Assembly (NCBI GenBank): GCA_022592445.1
Contig: JABYQR010000505.1
Span: forward strand, 1 to 25,794
DNA: 25,794 nt
Reading direction: 5' to 3'
From: Cytidiella melzeri
Taxonomy: Eukaryota > Basidiomycota > Agaricomycetes > Polyporales > Irpicaceae
A program made the translations under genes and the position numbers. Shown here one piece after another: positions 1 to 11,317 of the stretch. Within the stretch, counting starts at the first letter, position 1. Every line of letters begins with the position of its first letter. The notes beneath the pieces are model-generated. The model saw only the letters and a list, made by a program, of their open reading frames with translations, did not search any database and was not told the origin of the DNA.

Positions 1-5
1 ATTAT

Positions 6-463
6 ATGTCTGCATGGAGTTCAATTCCAGGTCCAAGTATGGACCCACGCACACCGATCAGGCAAACATCACGGGAACCTGATCAAGAAGAACTACGTTC
101 GCAAATTTATGCGCAATCTCTAGATTATACATCTGATGATGCGACCCCCCGTCACAGAGACGCTTACCTGTCCTGGCTGATTCATCACCAGACATCCCGT
201 TGGCTACGTTGTCCAACCTACCGACGGGCGAGGGATATTTCCTTTCGTCGCCTGACATCCCGCTTGCGCACTTTAAAAGAATGCGAGAGCGGTTAGAAAA
301 TCTTGAATTTAGTGGTGACAGCCTTTTACAACCGTCATCTGAAGTTCAATCTGCACATAGTGGTCATGTCCAATCTTCTCCTGACATACCTCTAGCGAGC
401 CTTGTTGCTCCTACTCAGCCGGATCTTGACGAACTCCTTGACGTCGAGGATGCTGACCCCACC
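6..463 (+). pseudogene. N-terminal part of LINE protein, frameshifted
   Basis: Two overlapping plus-strand frames cover this stretch: one from 6 to about 170 and a second from about 170 onward that leads into the endonuclease domain. The second frame carries the peptide SSPDIPLA three times (around 185-207, 250-272 and 380-402), with varied codons, so the repeat is conserved at protein level. The region is rich in Ser, Pro and Asp and has no recognisable fold. It is probably the low-complexity leader of the LINE polyprotein or the end of a separate ORF1. There is no clear start codon in the second frame. Confidence 0.5.
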
Positions 464-1380
464 ATGAGGTGCATTAGCGCCAATGTTCAAAAGTCTCGAT
501 ACAACATGTCTTCGTTGCTCGAGAGATATCGTGATTGGGATATAATCTGCGTTCAAGAACCGTTCTGGGGACACATTAAAAATGTTGCCTCCATGACGAA
601 CAAGAGGGTGAAGCGTACATGCAAACAGTCACCCACCGTGAGTTCATCAGTATTGGTGCTCAGGAAAAAGCGCGAGCAATGGTGTTCGTGAACAAGCGTT
701 GGAAAGCGCATATGCCTCGGCTGCGGTCTGACCTCATTAATCATAATGACATCAACTGCGTTGCAATGGATATTGGAGATAGAGTCATGACCTTCTTAAA
801 TGTCTACAATTCTCATGAAGCAAACTCGGCTCTCACTTACCTGGAGAACCATGTTTCTACATTACCACACATTACTTTTATGTGTGGGGACTTCAATATT
901 CGCCACCCAAATTGGGATAAGAACGAACGAACTAATCGTCGCCCTCGCTATTTAAGACAAGGGGACGATCTCATTGCTCTTTCTGAGATGGAGCTGGGAC
1001 TTGTGCTACTTAATGACCCGTACGGGCCTCCAACGTGGCGCTCAAACAATTCGGACAATCGTCCAGGTGTACTCGATTTGGTGTGGGCAGATCCGGCATA
1101 TATTCCGGGCTCGTTACACATCAACTCTGATGGTCGTAATAATAGTGACCACTCCATATTGGAATGGGATGTATATGTTGATAGTAAGCCTGAGATCGGG
1201 CCTACAATTGGCAAAGTATCTGCAGCAGGGCGTGAATTTGTCAAACGCGTGCGGAAAGGCATTGATCTTATCCTACGGGATGAGGAGTACAGTTCGAGGG
1301 AACAAGTGGAAAATGCAACAGAGCGCTTCAACTATGGGCGCAAGAAGCATGGAATAGCTTGGCTGCTGTGCCAGACTTGA
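464..1380 (+). pseudogene. LINE endonuclease domain (endonuclease/exonuclease/phosphatase fold)
   Basis: This is the target-nicking endonuclease of the LINE. The domain begins at the Met of MRCISANVQKSRYN; the matching catalytic landmarks follow in order: VQEPFWG (Glu), CGDFNIRHPNWD (Asp/Asn), LDLVWA and NSDHSILEW (the terminal Asp-His pair). The frame jumps near 600-620, splitting the domain between an upstream frame ending at 691 and a downstream frame running to 1380. The catalytic motifs themselves look intact. In the living element the enzyme nicks host DNA to prime reverse transcription. The family is well known; the inactivity of this copy is inferred from the frameshift. Confidence 0.85.
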
Positions 1381-3436
1381 GCCAAGCGGCAAAAGGGTGG
1401 TGGAATGCTGAATGTTCTGCTGCTGCAAAAGCTTCTAGGATTGCTCGGAAAGTATCGGATGATGCTTCGAGGGCATATCGAAAAGCGACCAAAGTAAACA
1501 TGGTCAATTATTCGCAATCTCATGCGGAAGAATGCGCTGATGCCTTTGCTGATGCAGAGGACAAGTGGAAAGATGCTCAGAGAGAGTTGCGTAAAGCAAC
1601 AAACCGAGCAAAACGGAGTTTCTTTGATCGCACAATTCAGAGAATCCACCACCAAAAAGTTTGGGATGTTGTTGGCTGGGTCAAGCCGCGCCCCATTGAC
1701 TCAACAACGGGCATTATAGGCCCTGATGGGAACCCATGTTCCACCAAAGAGCAGCTTGCGGAGGCGTTCCAAGAGCAGTTCTGTCCTAGTATTCAGCGAC
1801 CAGTTGATGAGAAATACATTGAGCTGATCCCCAGGCCCCTGAGAGGGAGTGGGCAGACTTCAGCTTGGCGGAAATCCTTGAGGAGTTGAAGAAGACATCA
1901 AATATGTCTGCACCAGGCCCAGATCACCTGTCATGGTTCTGGCTGAAACGCATTGTCATTCAAGGCCCTTATGACTTTAGTTGCAAGGACTTTGAGGATA
2001 AAGGAGATGCTACAGCAGCATCTAGGGTCCGGCATCTGTTTAACGGATGCATTAAGTTTGGTGTGTTCCCGTCTGCATTCAAAGAGTCAAAGACAGTGAT
2101 CATACCCAAACCAAATAAACCGGATTACACGAACCCAAAGCGTATCGTCCGATAGTCTTGCTAAATTGTATTGGCAAGTTGTTAGAAAAAGTCATAGCGA
2201 AGCGATTACAATTTGAATCGCAGAAGTTTGGCATTACTCATCCTGCCAGTTTGGCGGAACGATGCAGCATTCAACTACGGATGCAGGAGTGCAAGTTGTT
2301 CACAACGTGCGAGAAGGATGGGCGAGGAATAGGTTGTCCTCTGCTCTTCTGGTAGACGTGGCGCAGTTTTTCCCGTCGGTCAACCACACTATAGCCACTG
2401 GCGTGTTTAGACGCAGGGCTTTAATTCAAAATCTGCGACTTCTTTGAGGATTACTTCAGGGCCGTATGACCAAATTCTGCTTCCAGGGGTCTGAGACAGA
2501 CCCAAGGATTGCTCGGTAGGAGCAGGGCAGGGCGCTGTCTTATCTCCACCGTTAACAGCATTGTACCTAGCTCCGGCTCTACATCATGTGGCGCCCACGA
2601 ACCAGGTGCTTGAGGGGGATCAAACCCTGCAATTCTTTGTCGATGATGGGTGGATACATGTATTTGGCCCTCCAATGGCAAAAGCGCGCATTAACCAACA
2701 ACTTATAGCAAACGCTAGGTTGCTGGAACGCATATATGTAAAAATGACCGATGCCATGAGAATGGCAGGGTTAGAAGTGGAAGGGGATAAGACCGAACTT
2801 ATCCACTTCAGAAATAGCACCAAACCTTGGAGCCCAGGTGAACCTTTGGGCCCAAGTGTGAATTTGCCAAGCCATAACGGGACAGTAATTGTCATTAAGC
2901 CTAAGGAGGTTGTACGATACCTGGGCTTCTTTTTCACTCCTAGACTTACATGGAGGGAGCACATAAGACGGTATGCTAACAAGGCGTGTAGCACTGTCAA
3001 TGCGTTGCGATTACTTGGTAATTCTCAACGAGGATTTAATCCTTATCATAAGAGACGGTTATACATCTCTAACGTGCTTCCAGTCCTACTCTACGGTGCA
3101 CAACTGTGGTGGGATCCCAATTGGAAGCGACAGAAATGGATTGCGAAAGAGCTTCAACTTGCTCAGTCGCGAGCTGCGAGGTGGATCACAGGTGGCTTTA
3201 AGACCACTCCGATTGGTGCACTTGAGATGATGGCTGGGCTCATTCCCATCCGACACCAAGTAGACAAATTTATGTCGAAAGCTGCTCTTAGAGTGAGAAC
3301 AGTGCATCGAGGTCACCCTCTCCGGGCTAATCTCCCGGCAGAGTGGGAGACAAACGATGCAAATTGTCGCATGCCTTTTCCTTTGGGGGCACGACGCTGT
3401 AAAGTGGATTCGCCTTGGCGCACATCCATAGAATAG
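1381..3436 (+). pseudogene. LINE reverse transcriptase domain, multiply frameshifted
   Basis: After a Lys/Arg/Ala-rich linker (1381-1700) the reverse transcriptase is read in pieces. Visible blocks are APGPDHLSWFWLK (around 1910), VIIPKPNKPDY then the shifted PIVLLNCIGKLLEKVIAKRL (2098-2205), LLVDVAQFFPSVNH (motif A, near 2345-2390), VGAGQGAVLSP (motif B, near 2515-2550, very damaged surroundings) and FFVDDGW (motif C, near 2634-2655). The thumb and connection region runs in one open frame from 2561 to 3436, with LGFFFTPRLTWREHIRRYA and LYGAQLWWD as typical LINE blocks. Frame changes near 1850, 2150, 2260 and within 2440-2560 make it non-functional. Confidence 0.88.
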
Positions 3437-3559
3437 GGATGACTTCAGACGAAGCCTTTGATCCTGTTGATGTTGAAAACTGGCCTGGTAAACGCATTCT
3501 AGATGAGTTCCAGGACAGAATCAAGTTCTTTGTGGATGCGCCAAACAAATCCTCCAACG

Positions 3560-4218
3560 ATTTAAGTCGTGGGTGGATGGAGATCTGAAACCTCGAATTG
3601 AGTTCACAGAACATAATGAAGACATTCGTTCAGTTTGGACTGACGGATCTCTTATATGGGATGGGTCTGCAAAAGACGCAAGTCAGGAGCAGCCTGGACT
3701 ACACGACACATGGGTGTAACTCTTACTAGGAAACACACCCCTATGGGCAATTCTGGCGTATATGACGCTGAAATTTGCGCTCTTGCTATGGGTATTAGTG
3801 ATGCTGTCATGAACATTCCTGATAGTATCACTGAAATCCACCTCTTTGCTGACAACAAGTCTGCATTACAATCCATCCTGAAGCCAAATGTTGGCCCGGA
3901 CAGATGATGCGTTTGGTAGCGTGCCGAAGGGTGCGAGACTTCTTGAGCGCAAACCCTGCACGCTATGTGGGGCTGCATTGGGTACCAAGTCACATTGGCC
4001 TCGCACTCAACGAGGACATGGACAAATTGCCAAAGAGGCTACAGAAAACCACAACCGAGATTACCTCGTGGAGTGTGGCACGTCAAGACAAAGATGCAAT
4101 GGCTATTAAACGGTGGCATCGTCTTATGAAAGACTTTGATTACAAAGGGCACAGCAACGTTATTAAAACGTCTGAATTCAAGGGAGTGACACCAGTGGCC
4201 AAACGCATTGGTGGTTGA
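3560..4218 (+). pseudogene. LINE RNase H domain, frameshifted
   Basis: An RNase H domain follows the reverse transcriptase, which places the element among the RNase H-bearing LINEs. The acidic residues appear in the usual order: VWTDGS (Asp, near 3636-3653), YDAEICAL (Glu, near 3759-3782), LFADNKSAL (Asp, near 3843-3869) and WVPSHIGLALNEDMD (His/Asn/Asp end motif, near 3979-4023). Frame changes near 3650 and 3900 break it. The enzyme would remove the RNA strand after first-strand synthesis. Beyond 4050 the sequence is basic and no longer recognisable. Confidence 0.85.
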
Positions 4219-5724
4219 AAAACCTTGGCGGAGCTCAGTCAGCGTTGTATAACGTTGATAAGCCAATAATACAGTGGGTGTGGCGGAATATGCTCTGCTA
4301 CACGACTCATCTCAGGACACATGCCTATTGGCGAGTTCCGTGAAAGATTTCACCTGGAGGGCCCGCGGAATGTGCGTGTGGCGCTATTGAAACTCGAAAG
4401 CATCTGCTGGAGAGTGCCTTTTGTGGTACCGTGCTTGGAGACCACCTGACCCATACAACCAAGAGGAACTAGCAGCTCTTGCGGATATGGATTCTGCAGA
4501 TTTCCAAAACTGCACACAGTCGTTTGGACAAAACGAACTCTTGTGTTCTTGATCATGAACCCCATGGCAGGAACTTTTGAATGGGCTAATCTGGTGGAAA
4601 CGAGAACCTCAGATTTAGCTGCAAATTGTTTCAACTCCTACGCGGTAACACGAGTGTGGGCTGAAACAATACTTAAAAAAACCGTGTTTGGTGCCCATAC
4701 CAAGTGGAAACCAATCGATTACAGCCCCAAATCCCACCGGAGTTTATGCGTGAGGTGTGGAGGTCAGGCCGTGAGTGGACCATAAGAACGCTCATACACA
4801 AAGGGGAGGCTTCTGAGGAGCAGAGGGTGACCCAATATTGAAGGTGAAGACGCCAAAGGGGAAACATATTCCAGCGGATGATCACCATGCCAAAGCGGAA
4901 GCTGAGGCCAATGCTAGGTCAGAGGAGGACCGGGCAAAGTTTGTCGAATGGTTTTTCAAAATCTAACAGACGACCTGGAGTTCAAATCTCCATACTCCAG
5001 TTGGTGGGGGCCGCAGAGGGAGCGGCAATACCTTGCTAATGGAAGGCCAGCGGATGCGCTGGATTTCGGAGAGGATGAGTTTTACCTTCCTGTGGCAAAC
5101 CGTGATTCCAATTCGAGACGCGATGGTCATCATGAGGACGGTGGCGAGGTCGACCCCTCGCTGTCGGAATCTACGCGGTGGCGGGCAAACCCCAGTCAGA
5201 CAGGACGTTTGGCTTGGGGGGAACCCACAGATGCGGGTTGGGGTGTTCTCTACCCTGCATCCGGCGAAGGAACCCTTCACCTAAGTAAGTGAAAGGGCTT
5301 TTGTGTGCCATGACCTGGCATGTTGGTGAATGTTTTGTTTCTTCAACGGAGGGGGGGTTATTTTCTCTTTCTGCGTAGTAGCGACAACGCGCTTAGACGG
5401 GGCTAAGTCATCAGGCCTAGGACATACCACATTCAACCGTCCTGAAAAAACCGTCAGAAAGTAGCAGTTGCAGCGGGCACTCGCAGCCGCAAGCCAACAT
5501 GGGGCCGGGGGTCTATGTCTCCCTTTCTGTTTCTGCCAAGTATAGGTTGTGACACTTGGGCGGTGCCTGAACACCACTGCCTCGCTGTCCGGTCCACACC
5601 ACTCATCCGAGGACTGTATAAAACAACCCACAATCGGGACGGGCGCTGGCAGCCGCTTCATGGTTTCGGAATATGGTCTCACATGTAACTATGTTACGCA
5701 CGGACCTTTATAAACTTGGATATT

Positions 5725-5740
5725 AAAAAAAAAAAAAAAA
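5725..5740 (+). repeat. Poly(A) tail of the LINE
   Basis: A run of 16 A follows TATT and ends the plus-strand element. LINE copies end in a poly(A) or simple repeat made during target-primed reverse transcription, so this is the likely 3' boundary of the element. The 300 bases after it, up to 6042, hold no gene I can support. Confidence 0.65.
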
Positions 5741-6042
5741 GAGTACACAGAAGAAATTAATAGCTTATGGTGACGCACACGTATCCCAATTCTGCGTAAT
5801 AGAAACCGTAGCACAGTGTGTACTGAACAGGTTCTGTTTGACCAATTTTGAGTACGTGTCCTTGCGAGCTTGTTATTCACACATCATTGAGGTACACACC
5901 ATCAAATCCTCGGGTTTGATTAAAATAAATATCAGAACACTGTTTGCCAACGGAGAAAGTGAAAGAGCCCAGTGGCCCCAGTCATATACATAATGAAAAG
6001 TTGCTTTCACTCCGTGGTGTTAGAGCGATCAGCCGTAGGACA

Positions 6043-8449
6043 ATGCCCAGAAGATCAAAGAGGAAGGAAAACCTCATACAGAACCTAGAGGTCGCTCAAG
6101 CTTCAAAGCGACAAAAGGTAGTACAGGTCTCTAACAAGGAGAATCACAACATGAGCAACATTGTAAAAATTCAAGAGTACAAGTACTCACAGACTTGAGA
6201 CAGACACCCACGCAAGTTAACAATTGCCCACATAAATTTGAGTCCAGTAATGCAGACGAACCTGCTATGCTCGGGACTATTCAAGTGCTCGAGCGCACAA
6301 CATGTCTCCATGCGCAACTATCGAAGACTTACACGGAAGTCTGTCGTCCGACCTGGGCATCACAGTCCTTAGCTTACCGCCTGCATCTGATTCACACAAA
6401 ACCTCGTGGATCTCCATCTTCACCTCGCACAGCAACTGTTGAAGAAGTTCTCAATGAAGAGGGAGGTCGATGTAGCTCGGGTCTAGTCTTGCCATCAGAC
6501 AGCTGCGTTATCATGGAAGAAGTGCAATTTCATGTTGAGGTTTCCAGGCCTTCGACATCTGAAGCAATCATCAGTGGCGGCAATGTGACCATGACAAGTC
6601 CACTCACCAATCAGCTGTCCTCTTCTCTTCAAGTCCGCAATTCTACCTCCGAGTTCATCCCTGTACAGATGTTTGACCAGACTCCTCACGGCCACCACGA
6701 GCCTCCACCATCAATTGCAGAAGCAAGGACTGCTTGGGTAGATATCAAGAATATTCTGCAGCCTCACCGGAAATCTGGACCAGGGCACTTACCTTTCAAA
6801 GGCGATGATGTTTTACGGAGGCGGCTAGGACAGATGAGGACATTCTTGTACAAGTATGTCCATGGGATACTGGGATGGATAGCAGCATTGGCGGATACAG
6901 CGAAGGAGTCAGAGGGGAGTACGTACGTTGCAACAAAGATTCGAGAGTGGACCCGAGCTTTTATCAACAATCACCACGCACTTCCGTATTCCGGGCTTGT
7001 AAACGGTCACTGGAATGCATTTCTCCTTGATCAGAAGCCCGATCTTGAGGCCGCAATTATCACCCATCTGCAAAGCATTTGGAAGTTTGTTCGCACCCAG
7101 GATATTGTCAACTTCACCGCAAAGGCAGATATCCGAGAGGAGTTTGGTCTGATGAAGCCTGTCTGTCTGTCCACCACACAGAACTGGATGCATCGCCTAG
7201 ACTATTGCTGGATGAAGACTCTGGGTGGCCAATTTGTAGATGGACACAAACGAGAGGATGTGGTTGCTTATCGTAACAAGGTCTTTCTTCCCGCGCTTGC
7301 AGACCTTGATCCCAATGTCCTGATAATCAACCTCAGCCTCGAGGTCCCCGCGTTGTCTATTGGTTTCACGATGAATCAATGTTTTACGCACATGACAAGC
7401 GTATCATCTGCTGGGTTCCCAGGGGGGAAAAGCCAGTCCCTCATCCGAAAGGAGAAGGTGTATCGTTGATGGTCTCGGACTTCGTGTCTGCTGACTTTGG
7501 CTGGCTACGCTCCCCTGATGGCGCAGAGACAGCACGGGTTCTATTCAAGGCAGGAGCGAATCGCGATGGGTACTTCACAAACGACGACATTGGCACTCAA
7601 CTTGACACTGCCATGGGTATTCTCCAACAACATTATTGCGAGATCAGGCACATCTTCATCTTTGACAATGCAACCACACACCTCAAGCGACCCGATGATG
7701 CTCTCTCAGCTCGTCGCATGTCAATGAACCCTACCAAAGACAGAAACCCCCTGTTTAGGATAGACGTGAAACAGATGACACCGAGTGGACAGCAAGTCAA
7801 GACCAGGGTCCCTATGGTCAACGCAAAGTTTCCGGATGGCCGTGCTCAGCCGCTTTACTACCCGCCTGGTCATCCACAAGCGGGGGTCTTCAAAGGCATG
7901 GCGGAAATCTTGGCTGAACGCGGAATCAACGTGATTGGCCTTTGTGCAGAATGTCCAAGGTTCAGATGCAAACCTCTGAGGATAGGATGTTGCTGTTGCA
8001 GAATTCTTTATAATCAGCCGGACTTCAGAGACGTTGAGACCATTATAGAGAAGCAGTGCCGCGAGCTAGGGTTTCGTGTGCTTTACTGACCGAAGTTTCA
8101 CTGCGAGCTCAACCCAATCGAGCAGTGCTGGGGGGCAGCCAAACAAGAGTATCGTACGTTTCCGCATTCATCACTCGAAACTGATCTTGAACGGAATGTT
8201 GTTGCTGCACTAGACAGCATTTCTATCATGCAAATACGGAGGTACGTTGTTGTTGATATATCTCGATAGCGCACATATACTGATGCTAGTTGCAGATTCT
8301 GCATCCGCGCAAGTTGGTTCATGGATGCTTATCGCCGCGGTCTGTCAGGCAAGCAAGCTGCCTGGGCCGCAAAAAAATACCACGGTCATCGTGTTCTCCC
8401 CACACACATCTTCGCAATCATGGAGGAGGCTGGCATCTCTGCTTCTTAA
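6043..8449 (+). pseudogene. DDE transposase (basidiomycete family with a Tc1/IS630-like NPIEQCW motif), broken
   Basis: The start at 6043 gives a basic, nuclear-type N-terminus (MPRRSKRKENL). A central region around 6720-7330 holds a helical DNA-binding part. The catalytic domain has HDES (Asp at 7370-7372), FDNATTH (Asp at 7664-7666) and LNPIEQCWG (Glu at 8120-8122). About 152 residues separate the second Asp from the Glu, far more than in mariner-type enzymes. A clear 54-nt intron lies at 8242-8295 (GTACGT to TTGCAG), restoring the ending GKQAAWAAKKYHGHRVLP and a stop at 8447-8449. The copy is dead: one base is missing in the C-run 7346-7349, shifting the frame, and a TGA at 8087-8089 sits just before the Glu motif. 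The 5' exon structure between 6198 and about 6500 is unresolved. No terminal inverted repeats were found. Confidence 0.8.
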
Positions 8450-8724
8450 ACTCTCACTACTGAGACTCTCGTTCATGTATTCACATTCTTTCACTGTGCC
8501 GTGTTCTTATGTCTAGTTATGTTTGTCACACTACACTACTCCGCCCCTCATTTGCATACTTCGTTGTGTACCATGTCGCTCTGACCCTTTTTTCATTTTT
8601 TTTTTTTGTATAAGCACTTAATAGCCCGGATAATGGCTTGCCGTCACGATGCCAACTCCACCCATGTGAGCGTCACACTGTTACAGACGTGGTCAATAGT
8701 GTAATGGGTCTATCTTACTGTAAT
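8450..8724. other. Intergenic, no gene seen
   Basis: This stretch follows the transposase stop codon. It contains T-rich runs (around 8588-8608) and no open frame that looks coding. It may include the 3' flank of the transposase element. Confidence 0.5.
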
Positions 8725-8757
8725 CGGTCAGTGGCGGGTACCGCTCAGTCGCACGTG
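8725..8757 (+). repeat. Left terminal inverted repeat of the 1.0 kb element
   Basis: The reverse complement of 9717-9749 matches at 31 of 33 positions. It is flanked on the outside by AAT. Confidence 0.8.
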
Positions 8758-9716
8758 CTCAAAATCGAAGACTTTTTGAAGTCCATCTGCGGGCGCCTGG
8801 CCAAATTTCAAGCTTTATTTTCAATTTTTGCGCCCACCACCTTGTGTTCCATCTCGTGCCATTGCCGCCGTCGCGCCCTCTCGTCTACCTCTTGCGCCTT
8901 GCGTCACGCGTCGTTTTCCCATCTTTTGAAGACCTTGCCATCATCAACAATGAACACCGCAAGGTCCCTTCAACATCAGATGCAACATTAGTCAAGAACG
9001 AGTCCATCAATGTGGCACGCACAATCATCACATAACGGTGCTTCGCACGGCTCAACTACGCCACAACGACTCGATGACGGATACAGGACAACAACTAAAT
9101 ATTGTTTGGTTCTGGTACCACCTCACCCAGCACATGGAGATGGGCACTCACTGGTTGGTGAGTATCAATTGTATACATATTTATTTCGTCTAATAAACTC
9201 TGGATATGCTTGCATTGCGCTCAAGCACTGCAAGCGACATGCTGGGATACTTAAGAACCGCAACAAACCACCTCGCAGACACAAACACAGTGTCACGGCA
9301 CGAGGCGCCCTCGACAAACAGGTCCTTTAAAACGTCGAATCAAGACATTACCGTGACTTGCGTCGCGCCTCGAATTGCCTTCCGAGAAGTTGCCGGAGGA
9401 ATATCTTCTCACGTACTGGCTATTTGCTTTCCGTGCATCTTCAAATGTGGGGACGAGTGGGGCAAGCCTGAGTCAAGGTTGAGGCCTGAGCACTGGTTAT
9501 CATTATCCGGCTGTCTGGTGCGGCCGAGAGGGAATTATCCACGACTGAGGGTTTAATCTTATTCAAATTTATTTGTCTGATATTAGCAGAGAGTGAGAAT
9601 ATGAATGACATATGTGAGAGACTGGAGGGGACTAGTAGTAGAAAGTACAAAGTCCCGAACATGCCACATACAGATTCAATAATGGGCGCTCAAGCAGGAC
9701 ACATTCTGGCGGAAGT

Positions 9717-9749
9717 CACGTGCAACTGAGCAGTACCCGCCACTGACCG
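9717..9749 (-). repeat. Right terminal inverted repeat of the 1.0 kb element
   Basis: Inverted partner of 8725-8757. It is flanked on the outside by AAT, the same trinucleotide found left of the other end. Confidence 0.8.
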
Positions 9750-9832
9750 AATTCACCAGACGTTTGCATGCCGGATTTGTTTGTCTTTTTGGAACTCTGC
9801 TTCCCAAATCCGGTATTGCAAGTGGCTGGTTC

Positions 9833-10017
9833 CAAGACTAGGGGAGACAGTCGCTATCACTCCTGCCAGAAACAGAAACCCTTCCTGATTGGGACGAAGT
9901 TGGATGTAAACATGTGATTGAGCAGAATGTCATTTGAGTGAGTGTTCGAACGTCTGGTCTGTTTTGCCCTTGTGGGTGTAGATGACCCTGTCACGTGCGC
10001 TTGATCTATGCGCGTCT
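9833..10017 (-). repeat. Left arm of the approximately 2 kb inverted repeat
   Basis: Its reverse complement aligns with 11715-11910. The most conserved part is 9974-9997 (CACGTGACAGGGTCATCTAC in the minus sense); the outer part is more diverged, with small gaps. Confidence 0.65.
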
Positions 10018-10025
10018 GTGTTATC

Positions 10026-11316
10026 TTAGCACGCGTCGGGCAACGCATCATCCTGCCTGTCGTATTTTATTGCCTTCCCCTCGTCTCCCTTGTCCATCAA
10101 TATACTCTCATAAATTATGGCATCCAAAGAAGAACGTGAAAGTTTTTTTCCGCCCCTTCCTGACATGGCATTCCAATTGCCGTTATTTGGGATGACCTTG
10201 ATTTTGAGGTAGATGTGTAGGAGGGTAAGCCTGTACTGGTATACCTCGGCGCCTTTGAGCTTGATTGTCGTTGAGTTCTTAGCCGTCTGAGGTATCAGCG
10301 CGAATGGCCCCATCCACGCTCCTGGATGTCGACAAGCAAACTGAGTTGTTCAGATGGGTCGTTTACTGAGTTGAGCACTACTTGTGCAAGCTGCAGTACG
10401 CACATTGCGTAGTCAATTTTTCTTGCTATGTGTACACTCACCCTATCCCACTCTCGTCTACCTCTGCTGACTCGGTGCCAGCTACCACCCTCGCGTTTTC
10501 CAGCCCCAGGTGCTCCCTCTGTTCTCTCGTCTGCCGCGACACTGTCTGACTTGAGTTGCGCCTCGGAGACCTCTCCAGAGGTGTGGCGAAGGTGAGAATG
10601 TGCGAAGAGGGGTTGTGTTTGATAGCAGCGGGTGGTACAGGGTGAAAGGCGACACGGTGGCTGAGGGCAACAATGAGAGAGACCAAACCAAACGAGCTGC
10701 TGTTGTCGCAGTGGTAGTGAGCTTGCCACGCTTGGAGATCCCAAAGTGCTGAGAGTACTTGGCAAGCTTGACACGGACGTGCACGGAGACTGTACCCTCG
10801 CACGGATGGAGGTTGCCTATGGTGTGATGCAGAGGCGTTGGCTTTCTGGTACCGTTCTAATCAAGTTCAAAGAGCCGAGGAACCCGGCTCTACAGTAACT
10901 GGATAGATTGTCATTGGTTGGTCTAGATACTTAGATAATCTACTCACTTTATGACACCGTTATCTGCCTTGCTGTCTTGAAGGACAGTGACATAGTTTGG
11001 CATGTCTGCAAGGTCGACATCGACCTTGCGCATCTTGGTGATGATTTGTTCAATTTGCTGCACAACAACACCAAGCGAAAGCGCAGCTAGAGTGGCCCTG
11101 CATTTGTCAGTCCGTCCGTACGGACCCCTCAATATGGTAGCCGGTTGTCCTCTTTGAACATGTCATTGTTGAAGTCAAAGTCAGTGCACTCATTGGGATG
11201 CACCTCGTTGTCTCCGGGGTTGAGGTCTTCCTGGTTGCGAGGAACACGAGAGCGTGGCATTGCTCTGTCGCTGTGAGAAAGATGCAGAACTCACCTGTAT
11301 TGATACTCATGGACAT
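10026..11316 (-). pseudogene. Unrecognised, probably degenerate or multi-exon gene
   Basis: Several minus-strand segments read like protein, but not in one frame. From 5' to 3' these are: a segment near 11130-11260 containing NPGDNEVHPNECTDFDFNND; a segment 10960-11110 containing LAALSLGVVVQQIEQIITKM and ending at a GTGAGT donor-like site (near 10957); a basic segment near 10690-10800 containing VKLAKYSQHFGISKRGKL; and segments 10300-10410 and 10170-10310 containing MCVLQLAQVVLNSV and AEVYQYRLTLLHIYLKIKV. Exon borders could not be joined consistently. I do not recognise the family. Its position between inverted repeats suggests a mobile-element protein, but this is inference. Confidence 0.35.
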
Positions 11317-11317
11317 T

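Larger units (their letters stand above)
1..5740 (+). mobile_element. Degenerate non-LTR (LINE) retrotransposon, 5' end cut off by the window
   Basis: A single element is read on the plus strand in the order apurinic-type endonuclease, reverse transcriptase, RNase H, then a poorly coding tail and an A-run at 5725-5740. This order is that of fungal and animal LINEs of the I/Tad-like group. The reading frame changes at least eight times (near 600, 1340, 1850, 2150, 2260, 2440-2560, 3430, 3650 and 3900), so it is a dead copy. The 5' end lies outside the window, so target-site duplications cannot be checked. The stretch 4220-5724 has only short frames; residues around 4543-4700 may still be the C-terminus, and 5293-5724 is probably 3' UTR. 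The clade assignment is not certain. Confidence 0.85.
8725..9749. mobile_element. Non-autonomous DNA transposon with 33-bp terminal inverted repeats
   Basis: The ends 8725-8757 and 9717-9749 are inverted copies of each other, matching at 31 of 33 positions (both differences are C/T), starting CGGTCAGTGGCGGGTAC and ending CACGTG. The trinucleotide AAT lies directly outside both ends (8722-8724 and 9750-9752) and may be the target-site duplication. The 1025-bp interior has only short frames with no recognisable protein. The CAGTGGCGG within the end recalls hAT termini, but the inverted match continues outward beyond CAGTG and there is no 8-bp duplication; a 3-bp duplication would fit PIF/Harbinger better. 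Superfamily is left open. Confidence 0.75.

Noticed and set aside
948..1331. 127-aa minus-strand open frame
   Set aside because: Lies opposite the LINE endonuclease domain, which has clear catalytic motifs on the plus strand; a shadow frame.
4948..5292. Overlapping open frames of 105-114 aa on both strands
   Set aside because: No recognisable protein on either strand, and all lie in the decayed 3' part of the LINE.
5281..5682. 133-aa minus-strand open frame
   Set aside because: Low-complexity composition with no motif; lies in the probable 3' UTR of the LINE.
8638..9556. Several plus-strand frames of 89-117 aa
   Set aside because: Most lie within the non-coding 1.0 kb element, mutually overlapping and compositionally unlike protein; no motif or splice structure supports them.
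8729..9745. hAT assignment from CAGTGGCGG-like ends
   Set aside because: Inverted similarity extends outside CAGTG and no 8-bp target duplication exists.
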